A stretch of 64,000 nucleotides of DNA from Chitinophaga solisilvae. Lineage in GTDB: Bacteria > Bacteroidota > Bacteroidia > Chitinophagales > Chitinophagaceae. Position 1 is the stretch's first letter. Every line of letters begins with the position of its first letter. The position numbers and the translations under genes are program-made. Positions 44,187 through 52,781 of this stretch are shown piece after piece. The stretch spans positions 1 through 64,000 of the forward strand of contig NZ_JAABOK010000007.1 in assembly GCF_009928525.1 (NCBI RefSeq). Reading direction: 5' to 3'. Below the pieces are notes generated by a model. It ran no database searches and was not told where the DNA came from. It saw only the letters and a program-made list of their open reading frames with translations.

Positions 44187-44225
44187 CAGCGGTTAGCCGT
44201 TACCGTTAGTACGCACTAACCGCTG
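44187..44225 (-). promoter_or_regulatory. Second intercistronic hairpin in the ABC gene cluster
   Basis: CAGCGGTTAG at 44187-44196 pairs with CTAACCGCTG at 44216-44225 around 19 nt. It lies in the 90-bp space between the 328-residue coiled-coil gene and the OmpA-fused gene. There is no T-run on the minus strand, so it looks more like a processing or stability element than a terminator. Confidence 0.55.
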
Positions 44226-44234
44226 CTATCGTTT

Positions 44235-45221
44235 TTAGCTCAACAGATCGGTATAGTTATCTTTCGCAATGGTGCCCGGCAGGCGTGGTTCGCGGGAAGG
44301 TTCCCATTTCTGCACATCCAGTTTGAAGGCTTTGTCCGGATCGTATGATTCCAGCATTTTCAGTCCTTCCAGCTCATAGGTGGCATTATCCAGGTCTATG
44401 GAGCGCATAAAGTCTGTAGAGTAGTTGATGGCTTTCTTCATGCTGGAGAGCTTGGTAGCAATATCCTCTTTCAGGAACTCCATGGATTGTTCCACCATCA
44501 GTTTTTTCTCCGGATCGCCATTGAAAATTTTCAGGGCAGATGTCAACGCCTTGTTACCGGAGGTAACGGACTTATACAGGTCTTTTTTCAGTTCCAGTTC
44601 ATTGCGTGCATCTTCGATCATGTATCCGCTGTTCTTGTGCACTTTGGTGAGGTAGTCGCCGATGCGTGCCAGGTTATCGCGGATAGGTGTCAGCTGTGCG
44701 ATATATTCCTTGATGCGTGCAATCTGACGGGTAGCATTTCCCAGTTCAGGCAGCATGTTATTGTCCTGCGCGGCTTTTGCGCGGGTCATCAGGGTAGATG
44801 CTTCCTTTTGTTTTTCATTGATCTTCAGATCAATCTTTTCTTTCTGTGCATCCACATCGATAGACTGGTTATAGAGTTTTTCGCGTTGCTCTTCCATGTC
44901 GGTGATATAGTCTTCCGCAATGATGAAAGGGTCCAGTTCAATGACCAGTCCTACGAGTTTCTTCATGATCCATTCGTAGAGGTACATCAGGCTGAGTCGC
45001 AGTTTGCGGTGTGTGACGCAGTACAGGAATATCCCGAGGCATACCAGGGCTACGCCGAAGTTGAAGGTATTCCATACCACCTGGGTAAGGATGGGTACTA
45101 CGTAGTAACCGATGACTACCAGCACGCCTATCCCGATGAGGATACCAAATTTGCCACCGGGTCTGTTCCAGTAAGATTTCAGCTTCTGGCCCTGTTCAGC
45201 AGGAAAGTATTGCGTTTCCAT
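44235..45221 (-). CDS. Membrane protein with cytoplasmic coiled-coil domain
   Basis: A 328-residue protein with two hydrophobic helices (about 26-47 and 51-70), then a long helical region (about 90-300) with heptad-like charged stretches (EDYITDMEEQREKLYNQ, DVDAQKEKIDLKINEKQKEAST). It recalls PspA- or TelA-like helical proteins in outline, but I see no defining motif, so the family is open. It starts one base after the stop of the 228-residue coiled-coil gene and precedes the OmpA-fused binding protein, so it is part of the transporter unit. A role as a membrane scaffold or sensor is a guess from shape and position. Confidence 0.78.
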   Translation of the reverse strand: METQYFPAEQGQKLKSYWNRPGGKFGILIGIGVLVVIGYYVVPILTQVVWNTFNFGVALVCLGIFLYCVTHRKLRLSLMYLYEWIMKKLVGLVIELDPFIIAEDYITDMEEQREKLYNQSIDVDAQKEKIDLKINEKQKEASTLMTRAKAAQDNNMLPELGNATRQIARIKEYIAQLTPIRDNLARIGDYLTKVHKNSGYMIEDARNELELKKDLYKSVTSGNKALTSALKIFNGDPEKKLMVEQSMEFLKEDIATKLSSMKKAINYSTDFMRSIDLDNATYELEGLKMLESYDPDKAFKLDVQKWEPSREPRLPGTIAKDNYTDLLS

Positions 45222-45222
45222 G

Positions 45223-45909
45223 TTATAAGGATGTTTCGATTTTTTGAATGTCTGTATTGATTTTTCTGATCATTGCTTCGCAGGCTAACTGGTACCCCTG
45301 GCGGTTGGAAACGATTTTCTGTTCCTGTTCTGCCATCTGTGTTTTCAGTTGTTCAGCCATTGCCTGCGCTTCGCTGATTTCTTTTGTCAGCTGCTGGATG
45401 AGTGCCGCATTATCTGCAATTTTTTTCTCCAGGTCCTGCAGTTGCTGCTGCCGTCCGTCCACTTCAGCAGCGGTTTTCTGGCTGGCGGCTTTTTCAAACT
45501 CGGCTCTGTCCTGTTCAATGATCTGTTTGTACTGCGCAGCCGTTTCAATGAGTTTGGCTTTCGTCAGCCCCTGAATGCTGAGCGTAGCAAATACAGCGGC
45601 TACCCTGGCGGTTTCGTCTTTCACGTGTGCTTCCAGTGCATCCATCATCTTCCAGAACTCGAAATAATCAGGCCCTGGCAGGTTGCTTTTCTCAAACAGC
45701 TGTGAAAAGTGTTGTTCAAATTTGTCCAGATCTGCCGCTGAGATGGCGGAAGACGGAGCCGGAACTGCTGCAGCAGCGGGTTTTGCCGCACTGTTGCTCA
45801 GGGGGAATTTTTCGGACAGGGATGGCTGGTCTGCGCTGCCGGTGTGACTTTTTTCATCGGGTTCAAATTCCACAAAAAGGCCCATTGCTTTTTTAAGAAA
45901 ATTTGACAT
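45223..45909 (-). CDS. Cytoplasmic coiled-coil protein, first gene of the ABC unit
   Basis: A 228-residue protein without signal peptide or membrane helix. The first ~60 residues are acidic and disordered-looking (FVEFEPDEKSHTGSADQPS, KPAAAAVPAPSS). Residues about 65-130 are helical, and about 135-228 form a coiled coil (QLQDLEKKIADNAALIQQLTKEISEAQAMAEQLKTQMAEQEQ). I do not recognise the family. Its stop is one base from the next start, which argues for stoichiometric co-expression with the membrane coiled-coil protein; the two could bind each other through their helices. The promoter lies in the divergent gap before gldA. Confidence 0.78.
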   Translation of the reverse strand: MSNFLKKAMGLFVEFEPDEKSHTGSADQPSLSEKFPLSNSAAKPAAAAVPAPSSAISAADLDKFEQHFSQLFEKSNLPGPDYFEFWKMMDALEAHVKDETARVAAVFATLSIQGLTKAKLIETAAQYKQIIEQDRAEFEKAASQKTAAEVDGRQQQLQDLEKKIADNAALIQQLTKEISEAQAMAEQLKTQMAEQEQKIVSNRQGYQLACEAMIRKINTDIQKIETSL

Positions 45910-46264
45910 CGCTAATGTAGTTGATACATGTAAGGTGATATTTGTGTAGTCGTATATTCGTATAGGTTATAACCGTATAGGTGATGCCAGATATGCAACT
46001 CGCATGCCAGATCTGTCACAGGTAAGGCTCTTCACACATAGGTTCTAAGGAATTTGTGCTAAATATATATATTATTGTCAGAAGTTTCTAAACAACTGCA
46101 GAAATAACACGATAATTACGGAAAGACACAGGTAGCCAGCTTTTCATGATACCCGCACGCACGACGTTTTATACAACCGTTAAATCCTTCAAAAAACAGC
46201 TGTTTCTTTCTGATAATTCATAATTTGTTATGTACTTTAGTTGCCGCAAAACGAGCAATCATAC
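45910..46264. promoter_or_regulatory. Divergent control region of the ABC unit and gldA, with direct repeats
   Basis: This 355-bp gap has no gene. It contains two direct repeats: CGTATAGGT at 45959-45967 and 45974-45982, and ATGCCAGAT at 45984-45992 and 46004-46012. The first lies 15 bp apart and the second 20 bp apart. They could be regulator sites. An AT-rich stretch near 46060-46080 may hold a promoter. No long 3'-end hairpin is present. Confidence 0.4.
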
Positions 46265-47179
46265 ATGTCTATCCAGGTATCACAATTGAGTAAAGTCTAT
46301 GGCGAACAGCGGGCAGTAGATGCTATATCCTTTGAACTGAAAAAGGGGGAGATCACCGGTTTTCTGGGGCCAAACGGCGCGGGTAAATCCACTACCATGA
46401 AAATGATCACCGGTTTTCTGCCGCCAACCAGCGGCACCGCCAGTGTCTGCGGGTTCGATATAGTATCGCAATCGCTGGAAGTGCGCAAACGAGTAGGATA
46501 CCTTCCGGAGTCCAACCCGCTGTACTACGATATGTACGTGAAGGAGTTCCTGGCGTTTATTGCCGGCGTGCATCAGCTGGGCGACGCAGCACCGGCGCGT
46601 ATTGCAGCGGTCATTGAACAGACGGGCCTGACACCGGAAAGCCGGAAAAAGATAGGCGCCCTCTCCAATGGATATAAACAACGTACCGGGCTGGCAGCCG
46701 CACTGCTGCACAATCCGGAAGTACTCATCCTGGACGAGCCTACCACCGGGCTGGATCCCAACCAGCTGGCGGATATCCGGCAGCTGATCAAAACGCTGGG
46801 GAAAGATAAAACAGTGATACTGTCCACCCACATCATGCAGGAAGTGGAAGCGCTCTGTGAACGGGTGATTATCATCAACAAGGGGAAAATAGTGGCCGAC
46901 GACCGGTTATCCGGGCTGCAGGCCGGGCAGGCAGACAATACCTGCCTGCAGGTAACTTTCGGAGAGCCTGCTACCCTGGCCGAATTACAGGCGATAGCCG
47001 GCATTACCAGGGTGGTGGCGCAGGAAGGCAACTCCTGGCAGCTGTTTACCAGCGAAGCAGACCTTGTGCGAAAAAACCTGTTGCAATTTGCTTTGATTAA
47101 TAACCGGAACATCCTTTCTTTGCATAGCAATTCACAAAACCTGGAAACCATATTCCGGGAAATAACGAAAAGCCACTAG
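46265..47179 (+). CDS. gldA: Gliding motility ABC transporter ATPase GldA
   Basis: A 304-residue ATPase with Walker A GPNGAGKSTT, signature LSNGYKQRTGLA and Walker B VLILDEPTTGLDP. The beginning SIQVSQLSKVYGEQRAVDAISF and a C-terminal tail past the ATPase (LQVTFGEPATLAELQAIAG...) match GldA, the ATP-binding part of the GldAFG exporter tied to gliding. gldF and gldG, the membrane partners, are not adjacent in this window. The frame opens at a TTG (46241) but the ATG at 46265 gives the conserved start. Enolase follows 60 bp later. Confidence 0.88.
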   Translation: MSIQVSQLSKVYGEQRAVDAISFELKKGEITGFLGPNGAGKSTTMKMITGFLPPTSGTASVCGFDIVSQSLEVRKRVGYLPESNPLYYDMYVKEFLAFIAGVHQLGDAAPARIAAVIEQTGLTPESRKKIGALSNGYKQRTGLAAALLHNPEVLILDEPTTGLDPNQLADIRQLIKTLGKDKTVILSTHIMQEVEALCERVIIINKGKIVADDRLSGLQAGQADNTCLQVTFGEPATLAELQAIAGITRVVAQEGNSWQLFTSEADLVRKNLLQFALINNRNILSLHSNSQNLETIFREITKSH

Positions 47180-47239
47180 CTTTGGGCCCGGTGCCAAAGC
47201 CGCTAACCGCTAACAGCTAACAATTATAACTTTCGAATT

Positions 47240-48529
47240 ATGAGTACTATTTCAGAAATCCATGCCAGGCAGATCCTCGACAGCCGCGGTAATCCTACAA
47301 TTGAAGTGGATGTAACCACAGAAGATGGTCATTTCGGCCGTGCTGCCGTTCCATCCGGAGCGTCTACAGGTAAACACGAAGCCGTGGAACTGCGTGACAA
47401 CGATAAGAGTGTTTATGGCGGAAAAGGCGTACTGGAAGCCGTTAAGAACGTAAATGAAATCATCGCTGAAGAGCTGGTTGGCTGGGAAGTAACCGACCAG
47501 GCTGGTATAGATAAAATGCTGATCGGACTGGATGGCACTCCCAATAAAGCCAAACTGGGCGCCAACGCTACCCTCGCAGTGAGCATGGCCGTTGCCAAAG
47601 CTGCCGCAGAAGAATGCAACCAGCCACTCTACCGCTACCTCGGCGGCGTAAACGCTTACACACTGCCCATTCCTTTGATGAACATCATCAACGGCGGTGC
47701 GCACGCAGATAATAAAATTGATTTCCAGGAATTTATGATCGTGCCGGTAGGCGCTGCCACCTTCTCCGAAGGCCTGCGCTGGGGCGTGGAAGTATTCCAC
47801 AAACTGAAATCTGTACTGAAAGGCAAAGGCTACAGCACCAACGTAGGTGATGAAGGCGGCTTTGCTCCTGAAATCCAGAGCAACGAAGAAGCTATCGAAA
47901 CCGTTATCGAAGCTATCAAAGCAGCAGGCTACACTCCCGGCGAACAGATTGCTATCGCCCTGGATGCCGCCAGCAGCGAAATGTACAGCGACGAAACCAA
48001 AAAATATAAATTCTACAAAAGCTCCCAGAAAGAAATCACCAGCGATGAAATGGTGGCTTACTGGACTGAATGGTGCAACAAATATCCGATCGTTTCCATC
48101 GAAGACGGTATGGCTGAAGACGATTGGGAAGGCTGGAAAAAACTGACCGAATCCGTTGGCAACCGCGTACAGCTGGTAGGTGACGATCTGTTCGTTACCA
48201 ACGTAAAACGCCTGAAACAAGGTATCGATCAACATATCGGTAACAGCATCCTGATTAAAGTAAACCAGATCGGTACCGTTACAGAAACTATCGACGCTGT
48301 TAACATGGCACACAAAGCCGGTTACACTTCCATCATGAGCCACCGCTCCGGTGAAACCGAAGATACTACCATCGCTGACCTCGCCGTTGCCCTGAACTGC
48401 GGCCAGATCAAAACCGGCTCCGCTTCCCGCACCGACCGTATGGCTAAATACAACCAGCTGCTGCGCATCGAAGAAGCACTGGGAGATGTGGCTTACTATC
48501 CGACTAATGCTATTAGTGTGAAGAAGTAA
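47240..48529 (+). CDS. eno: Enolase
   Basis: A 429-residue glycolytic enzyme that interconverts 2-phosphoglycerate and phosphoenolpyruvate. The N-terminal ISEIHARQILDSRGNPTIEVDV, GDEGGFAPE, EDGMAEDDWEGW, DDLFVTN, and SHRSGETEDT blocks with the catalytic lysine region (ILIKVNQIGT) are all intact. Strong and even codon use fits high expression. The 3' end carries a 13-bp duplicate of its own terminal sequence (TGAAGAAGTAATT) just before hairpin H11. Confidence 0.98.
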   Translation: MSTISEIHARQILDSRGNPTIEVDVTTEDGHFGRAAVPSGASTGKHEAVELRDNDKSVYGGKGVLEAVKNVNEIIAEELVGWEVTDQAGIDKMLIGLDGTPNKAKLGANATLAVSMAVAKAAAEECNQPLYRYLGGVNAYTLPIPLMNIINGGAHADNKIDFQEFMIVPVGAATFSEGLRWGVEVFHKLKSVLKGKGYSTNVGDEGGFAPEIQSNEEAIETVIEAIKAAGYTPGEQIAIALDAASSEMYSDETKKYKFYKSSQKEITSDEMVAYWTEWCNKYPIVSIEDGMAEDDWEGWKKLTESVGNRVQLVGDDLFVTNVKRLKQGIDQHIGNSILIKVNQIGTVTETIDAVNMAHKAGYTSIMSHRSGETEDTTIADLAVALNCGQIKTGSASRTDRMAKYNQLLRIEEALGDVAYYPTNAISVKK

Positions 48530-48543
48530 TTTGAAGAAGTAAT
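48518..48543 (+). repeat. Direct duplication of the enolase gene end
   Basis: The sequence TGAAGAAGTAATT, which includes the enolase stop codon TAA, occurs at 48518-48530 and again at 48531-48543. The second copy runs into the left arm of hairpin H11. The same AAGAAGTAATTACGAATTAC junction is found at the end of the WYL gene before H4. Confidence 0.85.
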
Positions 48544-48683
48544 TACGAATTACAAATTGCGAATTACGAATGTAACTCGAAGATAAAAGCGAAGACCGAA
48601 GCGGATACTTAAAGTATGATCGCTTCGGTCTTCGCTTTTATCTTCGAGTTACATTCGTAATTCGCAATTTGTAATTCGCAATT
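48541..48683. repeat. Intergenic hairpin H11, 63-bp arms
   Basis: 48541-48603 pairs with 48621-48683 with one mismatch in 63. The 17-nt loop contains a small palindrome (ATACTTAAAGTAT). The arm has AATTACGAATTACAAATTGC outside and CTCGAAGATAAAAGCGAAG inside. It lies between co-directional eno and the DivIC-like gene and most likely ends the eno transcript. Confidence 0.92.
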
Positions 48684-48705
48684 CAGAATTTACTATCTTG
48701 CACGT

Positions 48706-49017
48706 ATGTCCAAACTCAAATCCATAAGGTTGCCTAAATATGTGAAGAACAAGTTCTTCATCACGGGGCTTGCTTTTGTCATCTGGATTGCGTTCCTGGA
48801 CAAAACCAACCTCATGTTCCAATATCAGTTCCAGTCTGAAGTGAATAAACTGGAAGGCCAGAAAGAGTTCTTCATCAAAGAAATCAAACAGACCAGGGAA
48901 GAACAGCAGGAACTCCTTTCCAGCCCGGAAAAGCTGGAAAAATTTGCCCGGGAGAAATACTATATGAAGAAAGATAATGAAGACCTGTTCATTATCACCC
49001 CTGCCCCAGAGAAATAA
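48706..49017 (+). CDS. DivIC/FtsB-like septum formation initiator
   Basis: A 103-residue bitopic membrane protein: a basic N-terminus (KSIRLPKYVKNK), one membrane helix (about 18-37), and a periplasmic coiled coil (NKLEGQKEFFIKEIKQTREEQQELL) that ends in the family block LEKFAREKYYMKKDNEDLFII. DivIC/FtsB proteins pair with FtsL/FtsQ to build the divisome. It starts 23 bp after hairpin H11 and shortly after the conserved AATTCAGAATTTACTATCTTG context, so it probably has its own promoter. No other fts genes are nearby. Confidence 0.9.
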   Translation: MSKLKSIRLPKYVKNKFFITGLAFVIWIAFLDKTNLMFQYQFQSEVNKLEGQKEFFIKEIKQTREEQQELLSSPEKLEKFAREKYYMKKDNEDLFIITPAPEK

Positions 49018-49128
49018 GCCTTTTCCCCGTTCCGGGTAATCTCAAAAATTATTCTTAAATTAACAATACATTCTCCCTTTCTGTCGTTATTATTCCTGAA
49101 CACGATTCTTTTATTAAATTATTAATGC

Positions 49129-49341
49129 ATGAGTAATTTTACACTATCTCCCCTGTCAACCCTGTGTCTTGTTACTGATAGCGAAATAAAAAGTCTTCAA
49201 CAGGAAGAAACCTTAACCCGCGAAGAGCAGGCCTGTTTCGAAGATACCAAAGCAGCACTCAATACTGTACGCTATTCGCCAAGAGCAGCCACCCTGCAGG
49301 TTATTTTTGATTATGCCGCCAGCAGGCCGGCACTGAAGTAA
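49129..49341 (+). CDS. Small hypothetical protein
   Basis: A 70-residue protein I do not recognise. It has no signal peptide or membrane helix. The middle is acidic (EIKSLQQEETLTREEQACFEDTK), and the last part is more hydrophobic with basic residues. A good ATG in an AT-rich leader and its placement between two plus-strand genes make it a likely real gene. It is 81 bp before nth, with a TATCTTTA -7-like box at 49410-49417 between them, so nth may start a new transcript. Confidence 0.55.
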   Translation: MSNFTLSPLSTLCLVTDSEIKSLQQEETLTREEQACFEDTKAALNTVRYSPRAATLQVIFDYAASRPALK

Positions 49342-49422
49342 ACAACACCATATAAACACTTCCGGCGATTACTGCTGCCTCCGGCACGCAGTAACCTCTC
49401 TCATTTTCCCTATCTTTACAGC

Positions 49423-50070
49423 ATGACCAAAAAAGAGCGTTTTGCATTCGTGCTCAACTACTTCGAGGCACATGCGCCTAATGCAGAAACAGAACTGATT
49501 TACGACAATACCTACCAGCTGCTGGTAGCTGTTATACTCTCCGCGCAGTGCACCGACAAAAGGGTGAATATGACCACTCCGGCTATATTTGAAAAATACC
49601 CGGACGTAGCAGCCCTCAGCCACGCCACTTTCGATGAACTGTTCCCGCTGATACGCAGTATCAGCTATCCCAACAACAAAACCAAACACCTCATCGGGAT
49701 GGCCCAGATGGTGATGGAAGACTTCCACGGCGAAATCCCTTCCACCGTACCGGAGCTGGTAAAACTCCCCGGTGTAGGCCGTAAAACCGCCAACGTCATC
49801 ACCTCCGTTGTATACGAACAACCCAATATGGCCGTAGATACCCACGTATTCAGGGTTTCCGCGAGAATAGGGCTGACAACCAACGCCAAAACTCCATTGC
49901 AGACAGAGCTGCAGCTGCTGAAATATATTCCGAAAGAAAAGGTACATATAGCCCACCACTGGCTGATCCTGCATGGCAGATACATCTGCGTGGCCAGAAC
50001 GCCCAAATGCGGTGAATGCGGCCTGCGCCCTGCGTGTAAGTATTACCAGCAGGCCATAAAGGCGCAATAA
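49423..50070 (+). CDS. nth: Endonuclease III
   Basis: A 215-residue base-excision repair enzyme removing oxidised pyrimidines and cutting the abasic site. The helix-hairpin-helix LPGVGRKTANVI contains the catalytic lysine, followed by the aspartate motif VDTHVFRVS. The 4Fe-4S loop C-x6-C-x2-C-x5-C (CVARTPKCGECGLRPAC) is intact. Length and order are typical. A leaderless or very short-leader start is possible because the -7-like box TATCTTTA ends only a few bases before ATG. The gap to the following transporter (203 bp) shows no gene. Confidence 0.96.
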   Translation: MTKKERFAFVLNYFEAHAPNAETELIYDNTYQLLVAVILSAQCTDKRVNMTTPAIFEKYPDVAALSHATFDELFPLIRSISYPNNKTKHLIGMAQMVMEDFHGEIPSTVPELVKLPGVGRKTANVITSVVYEQPNMAVDTHVFRVSARIGLTTNAKTPLQTELQLLKYIPKEKVHIAHHWLILHGRYICVARTPKCGECGLRPACKYYQQAIKAQ

Positions 50071-50273
50071 GCCTTGTCGTCCGTTCAACGACGCCGCCTT
50101 CATCCCCGGTCAGCCGGATCCCCGTTATTGTTATACGTGGACGAACAGCTTTTTCCTGACCTCCGGAAACCAGTCCCGTTTTTTTCTTCCGTCATTAATT
50201 TTCATAACGATTTATATTTATTTGCTATCTTAAACAGTTCATTTAGATATCAGATAATCAAGAATTAAACGTT

Positions 50274-51476
50274 ATGAAATCAGCCGTTAGAGTACAATTG
50301 TCCTTTATGATGTTCCTGGAGTTTTTCATCTGGGGAGCATGGTTTGTAACACTGGGCACTTTTGTATTAAAAAATCTGCAAGGCACTACCGCCACCGAAG
50401 TAGGCGTTGCCTTCCTTACACAGTCCATCGGCGCCATCATTGCGCCCTTCATTGTGGGGATTATTGCGGACCGTTTTATTTCCGCCCAGGTGATACTGGG
50501 CGCTATCCACCTTGTTGGCGCCGCACTGCTGTGGATGTGCTCCGGCATGACCACCTTCGGCAGTTTCTATCCGGTACTGCTCTGGTACATGGTGTTGTAC
50601 ATGCCTACCCTGGCACTGGTCAACTCCATTGCTTTCCGGCAGATGAACGATCCCAGCAAGGACTTCTCCTTTATCCGCGTATTCGGCACCATCGGCTGGA
50701 TCATCGCAGGACTGCTCATCGGATGGCTTAACTGGGAAAGAAACAACACGCTGGACCTCACCTTTAAAATGGCTGCTATAGCCTCTCTGGTGCTGGGATT
50801 GTTCAGTTTCACCCTTCCTAAAACACCACCGCTGAAAAAGGGTTCCAAAATTTCCGTTAAGGAAATCCTCGGCCTGGATGCGATCCGCATGCTCAAGAAC
50901 CGCTCCTACCTGCTGTTCTTCCTGGCATCTATCGCCATCTGCATTCCGCTGGCGTTTTACTACAACTTCACCAATCCGTTCCTGAACGAGATCGGTATGA
51001 ATGCCGCTGCCGGTAAACAGGCACTGGGACAGGTTTCTGAAGTAGCCTTCATGGTGGTAATGCCGCTGTTCTTCAGCCGGCTGGGTGTCAAGAAAATGCT
51101 GGGACTGGGTATGCTCGCCTGGGTGCTGCGCTACCTGCTCTTCGCCTACGGCAACGTGGATTCCAACTACTGGATGCTCATTGTTGGTATCGTACTCCAC
51201 GGCGTCTGCTATGACTTCTTCTTCGTAACCGGCCAGATCTATACGGATAAACTCGCCGGAGAAGAATTCAAAAGTTCAGCGCAGGGCTTTGTTACACTGG
51301 CCACTTATGGAGTAGGTATGCTCATCGGTTTCCTCATCTCCGGCCCGATTGTAGAGTCTTACAAAACCGGCACCGGCCACGACTGGCACGCTGTATGGCT
51401 GATTCCTGCGAGCATCGCGGCCGCCGTGCTGCTGCTGTTCCTCGCATTCTTTAAAGACCAAAAACAAACTACCTGA
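50274..51476 (+). CDS. NupG-like nucleoside:H+ symporter (MFS)
   Basis: A 400-residue membrane protein with about twelve helices. The start VQLSFMMFLEFFIWGAWFVTLGTF and the middle NSIAFRQMNDPSKDFSFIRVFGTIGWIIAGLLIG resemble the nucleoside:H+ symporter group (NupG/XapB). In Bacteroidota such proteins are also annotated simply as MFS transporters. It should import nucleosides with protons, but the substrate could be different. The next gene is an oxidoreductase 113 bp downstream with hairpin H12 between, so separate transcripts are likely though a sugar-linked pairing is also possible. Confidence 0.85.
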   Translation: MKSAVRVQLSFMMFLEFFIWGAWFVTLGTFVLKNLQGTTATEVGVAFLTQSIGAIIAPFIVGIIADRFISAQVILGAIHLVGAALLWMCSGMTTFGSFYPVLLWYMVLYMPTLALVNSIAFRQMNDPSKDFSFIRVFGTIGWIIAGLLIGWLNWERNNTLDLTFKMAAIASLVLGLFSFTLPKTPPLKKGSKISVKEILGLDAIRMLKNRSYLLFFLASIAICIPLAFYYNFTNPFLNEIGMNAAAGKQALGQVSEVAFMVVMPLFFSRLGVKKMLGLGMLAWVLRYLLFAYGNVDSNYWMLIVGIVLHGVCYDFFFVTGQIYTDKLAGEEFKSSAQGFVTLATYGVGMLIGFLISGPIVESYKTGTGHDWHAVWLIPASIAAAVLLLFLAFFKDQKQTT

Positions 51477-51583
51477 TTGACGGATTTTTGATTTTTTGAT
51501 GTTGGAATTTTAGAAGACATACGCGAAAATCTTCGCTGTATTTTAAAATTCCAACATCAAAAAACCGAAAATCAAAAAATTCT
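51477..51583. repeat. Intergenic hairpin H12 (GACGGATTTTTG type)
   Basis: 51492-51512 is the exact reverse complement of 51544-51564, a 21-bp stem with a 31-nt loop. The flanks continue with imperfect pairing. The ATTGACGGATTTTTG beginning also occurs inside H7, and the loop contains ACGCGAAAATCTTCGC. It lies between co-directional transporter and oxidoreductase genes. Confidence 0.78.
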
Positions 51584-51589
51584 CATACT

Positions 51590-52780
51590 ATGGCAAAGAT
51601 AGCAATGTTAGGCTCGGGCTTCATCGGGCGATTTTATGCAGATTCACTGCAGGGGCAGCGTAGCCGGGATAAGATAGTCAGTATTTACTCCCGCCGCGAA
51701 GAAAGTGCAAAGAAGTTTGCAGAAGATTATAACGTAGCGCACTGGACTACAGAGATGGAAGCCGCCGTATCCCAACCGGATGTGGAAGTGGTATGTATTT
51801 CACTGCCCAACAACCTCCACGAGGCGGCAGTGAATCTTTGCTGTAAACACAAAAAAGCAGTGATCTGCACCAAACCGCTGGGCAGAAATGCACAGGAAGC
51901 CAAACGTATGCTGGAAGCGGTAGAAAAGGCCGGTATTTTCCATGGCTACCTGGAAGACCTGGTATATACCCCCAAGTTTTCCAAAGCGCTGCAAAGCGTG
52001 CAGGCAGGAGCATTAGGCCGTATTCTCTGGGCCAAATCCCGCGAAACCCACCCTGGCCCGCACAGCGAATGGTTCTGGGACAAAGAACAGGCCGGCGGCG
52101 GATGTATACTGGATCTTGGCTGTCACTGTGTGGAAATTGCGCGCAGCTTTATCGGGAAAGATATCAAACCCGTAGAAGTAATGTGCTGGGCCGATACGCA
52201 GGTAAAGCCGATCGATGCGGAAGATCATGCTATCGGACTTGTTAAATATGAAAACGGCGCTATCGGTCAGTTTGAAGTCAGCTGGACCTTCCGTGGCGGC
52301 CTCGATCTCCGCGACGAAGTGATGGGTACAGAAGGTACCATCTGGCTCAACAGCTTCCTGCGCACCGGCTTTGACATGTTTACCACCGGCAAGGGCGCCG
52401 ATTACGTAGCAGAAAAGGCAGAAAGCAATTCCGGCTGGCTGTTCCCCGTGGGCGACGAACTCAATGAACTCGGCTACAACCACATGTTCACGGATATGTT
52501 CAACGCCATGGAAAACAATACCCCCGCCCGTGAAACCTTCTACGATGGCTATGTAGTCAACGCTATCCTGGATGCCGCCTACAAAAGCGCAGCCTCCAAG
52601 CAATGGGAGCCAGTACAGCTCGACATCTGGCGCGGTCAGGAAGGTGTATCCAAAACCAAAACCCTCACCGACTATAACGATCAGTACTACCTGGTAAAAG
52701 AAGAAATGACGCACTTCGGCGCCAAAAAGCTCATCCTGAAGGATAAGGTTACGGGGAGTATTATAGAACGAACAGAGTAG
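51590..52780 (+). CDS. Gfo/Idh/MocA-family oxidoreductase
   Basis: A 396-residue NAD(P)-dependent oxidoreductase. The Rossmann start AKIAMLGSGFIGRFYADSL, the VEVVCISLPNNLHEAAV strand, KAVICTKPLGRNAQEA with the usual catalytic lysine, and EWFWDKEQAGGGCILDLGCHCVEIARSF with the family histidine are present. Substrates in this family are mostly sugars, inositols or modified hexoses. A hint comes from the nucleoside-like transporter upstream, but no catabolic operon is seen, so the substrate is open. Its stop codon is followed directly by hairpin H13. Confidence 0.9.
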   Translation: MAKIAMLGSGFIGRFYADSLQGQRSRDKIVSIYSRREESAKKFAEDYNVAHWTTEMEAAVSQPDVEVVCISLPNNLHEAAVNLCCKHKKAVICTKPLGRNAQEAKRMLEAVEKAGIFHGYLEDLVYTPKFSKALQSVQAGALGRILWAKSRETHPGPHSEWFWDKEQAGGGCILDLGCHCVEIARSFIGKDIKPVEVMCWADTQVKPIDAEDHAIGLVKYENGAIGQFEVSWTFRGGLDLRDEVMGTEGTIWLNSFLRTGFDMFTTGKGADYVAEKAESNSGWLFPVGDELNELGYNHMFTDMFNAMENNTPARETFYDGYVVNAILDAAYKSAASKQWEPVQLDIWRGQEGVSKTKTLTDYNDQYYLVKEEMTHFGAKKLILKDKVTGSIIERTE

Positions 52781-52781
52781 T

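Noticed and set aside
47252..48343. Minus-strand frame of 363 codons opposite enolase
   Set aside because: Enolase is complete and conserved; the antisense frame is a by-product of strong codon bias and matches nothing.
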